From Flammeovirgaceae bacterium (lineage in GTDB: Bacteria > Bacteroidota > Bacteroidia > Cytophagales > Cyclobacteriaceae): DNA of 43,708 nt. Below, piece by piece: positions 42,659 through 43,708 of this stretch. Position numbers and translations under genes: made by a program. The stretch covers positions 1 to 43,708 of the forward strand of contig JAJTHV010000212.1 of NCBI GenBank assembly GCA_021300095.1. Direction: 5' to 3'. Below the pieces are notes generated by a model that ran no database searches, was not told the origin of the DNA, and worked only from the letters and a program-made list of their open reading frames with translations. Position 1 is the stretch's first letter. Every line of letters begins with the position of its first letter.

Positions 42659-43708
42659 TTACAACACCACGTTTACAATTCTTCCCGGCACCACAATCAT
42701 CTTCTTCGGTGGTTTGCCTTCCGTCCATTTTTGCACAATATCGGAAGCCAACACAATTCGCTCGATGTCTTCTTTCGGCATATCTACAGCAAATTCCATT
42801 TCGGCACGAACTTTACCGTTAATAGAAATTGGGTAAGTAAATGTGCTTTCTACCAAATATTGCTCATCATATTTAGGGAACGAAGCGGTGAGAATACTTT
42901 CGGTGTGTCCCAGTTTTTCCCAAAGCTCTTCGGCAATGTGTGGAGCAAATGGCGAAATGGCGATGATCAATGGTTCTGCGATGGAGCGTTTGTTGCACTT
43001 GAGTGAACTCAATTCATTGACACATATCATAAACTCGCTCACAGAAGTATTGAAAGAGAAATTCTCAATGTCTTGCTCTACCTTCTTGATGGTTTTGTGC
43101 AACACTTTCAATTCTTCGCGAGAAGGCGCTACATCACTTACTTTAAAGTTGCCGGCCTGATCGTGAACCAAGTTCCACACTCTACGCAAGAATTTATAAA
43201 CGCCATCAATTCCTTGTGTACTCCACGGCTTCGATGCTTCCAACGGACCTAGGAACATCTCATACATGCGTAGCGTATCTGCTCCGTAGTTGTCAATGAT
43301 TTGATCTGGATTGACCACGTTGAAATACGACTTGCTCATTTTTTCAATGGCTGACCCGCAAATGTATTTGCCATCTTCAAGAATGAATTCTGCATCTTCA
43401 AACTCAGGTTTCCATTTTCTTAATGCGATAATGTCGAGTTCGAGACCGTTTACTAATTTGATATCGATATGAAGAGGTTGTGGTGCAAACATTGAAATTT
43501 GAACACTATTCCAACCTGATTTCTTAAGAAACGACTTTTTAACTTGTTCAATAGTTTCCAAATCTGCTGCCGTCTCTTTACCTGATGCAAATCGTTCAAC
43601 AACATTGTAAGAAGCTAGTACTGGAATAGTAGCTTTTTTCACATCACCCATTTTCAAATCATCAGGGGCATTCTCTAAAGTTGCAGCTATTGTACATCTA
43701 TACACAAA
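42659..43708 (-). CDS. leuS: Leucine--tRNA ligase, C-terminal part (5' end beyond window)
   Basis: The frame is open to the right edge, giving the last 350 residues. It opens with 'FVYR', which in other LeuRS precedes the leucine-specific region, then '[16 protein letters not shown]', '[34 protein letters not shown]' (KMSKS catalytic loop) and '[34 protein letters not shown]' type sequence. The anticodon-binding domain has '[18 protein letters not shown]', and the C-terminal domain ends 'GRIVNVVL'. Between FVYR and PLHID there are about 73 residues, where Bacteroidota relatives I recall have about 20. The first residues of the fragment are therefore unlike the standard enzyme; the rest is canonical. 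The enzyme charges tRNA-Leu. Confidence 0.95.
   Translation of the reverse strand, partial: FVYRCTIAATLENAPDDLKMGDVKKATIPVLASYNVVERFASGKETAADLETIEQVKKSFLKKSGWNSVQISMFAPQPLHIDIKLVNGLELDIIALRKWKPEFEDAEFILEDGKYICGSAIEKMSKSYFNVVNPDQIIDNYGADTLRMYEMFLGPLEASKPWSTQGIDGVYKFLRRVWNLVHDQAGNFKVSDVAPSREELKVLHKTIKKVEQDIENFSFNTSVSEFMICVNELSSLKCNKRSIAEPLIIAISPFAPHIAEELWEKLGHTESILTASFPKYDEQYLVESTFTYPISINGKVRAEMEFAVDMPKEDIERIVLASDIVQKWTEGKPPKKMIVVPGRIVNVVL

Overview
The window comes from a Bacteroidota genome, most likely a Cytophagales-type free-living member; the genus cannot be fixed from the sequence. The evidence is a SusC/SusD pair, DUF4270 and DUF5690-type proteins, many short-signal lipoproteins, moderate-to-low GC, weak Shine-Dalgarno sequences, and promoter elements of the Bacteroidota form TTG(N17-23)TAnnTTTG. 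Coding density is high, and no gene-free stretch exceeds 300 bases; the longest, 20379-20639, is a regulatory region described below. No IS element, phage or CRISPR array was seen.

Left part (1-9035). A partial amidohydrolase, a TPR-sensor histidine kinase, a large DUF5117-type zinc metalloprotease and a tight three-gene unit (crystallin J1-like protein, lipoprotein, DinB-like protein) all lie on the minus strand. On the plus strand follow an ECF sigma factor overlapping a small membrane protein, then a TonB-like energy transducer ending in a strong terminator.

Central part (9041-25971). This is the most interesting region and looks like a phosphonate/phosphoester scavenging locus organised like a polysaccharide utilization locus. 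Minus-strand genes encode a TonB-dependent receptor coupled to a YncE/phosphoesterase fusion, an NPP-type alkaline-phosphatase-superfamily enzyme, and a SusC/SusD outer-membrane importer. Divergent from SusC are an HTH-cupin regulator, a glycine-oxidase-like FAD enzyme of the phosphonate-associated TIGR03364 type, a PHP-domain phosphatase, and an OPA-like (DUF5690) membrane transporter. Convergent with these is a phosphonatase-like HAD hydrolase (TIGR03351 type), followed by a PhnZ-type HD oxygenase with all iron ligands conserved. PhnW, PhnY and C-P lyase genes are absent from the window. The reconstruction (inference) is capture through SusCD, head-group release by periplasmic phosphoesterases, inner-membrane import by the OPA-like carrier, then C-P cleavage by two alternative routes: FAD oxidase plus PhnX-like hydrolase, or PhnZ.

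Right part (25977-43708). Here lie a kelch lipoprotein and a DUF4270 lipoprotein, a tRNA-Arg(ACG) with an unusual tertiary pair, a beta-barrel protein, a PaaG-like enoyl-CoA hydratase/isomerase, a PAP2-like membrane protein overlapping rpoN, asnS, a universal stress protein, and an M28 peptidase gene interrupted by an in-frame amber codon. These are followed by a YpfJ-type metallopeptidase, YebC, an LTA-synthase-like sulfatase-fold membrane protein, a porin-like protein, a TerB-like protein, an APH-fold kinase, and the 3' part of leuS with an unusual insertion before the KMSKS motif.
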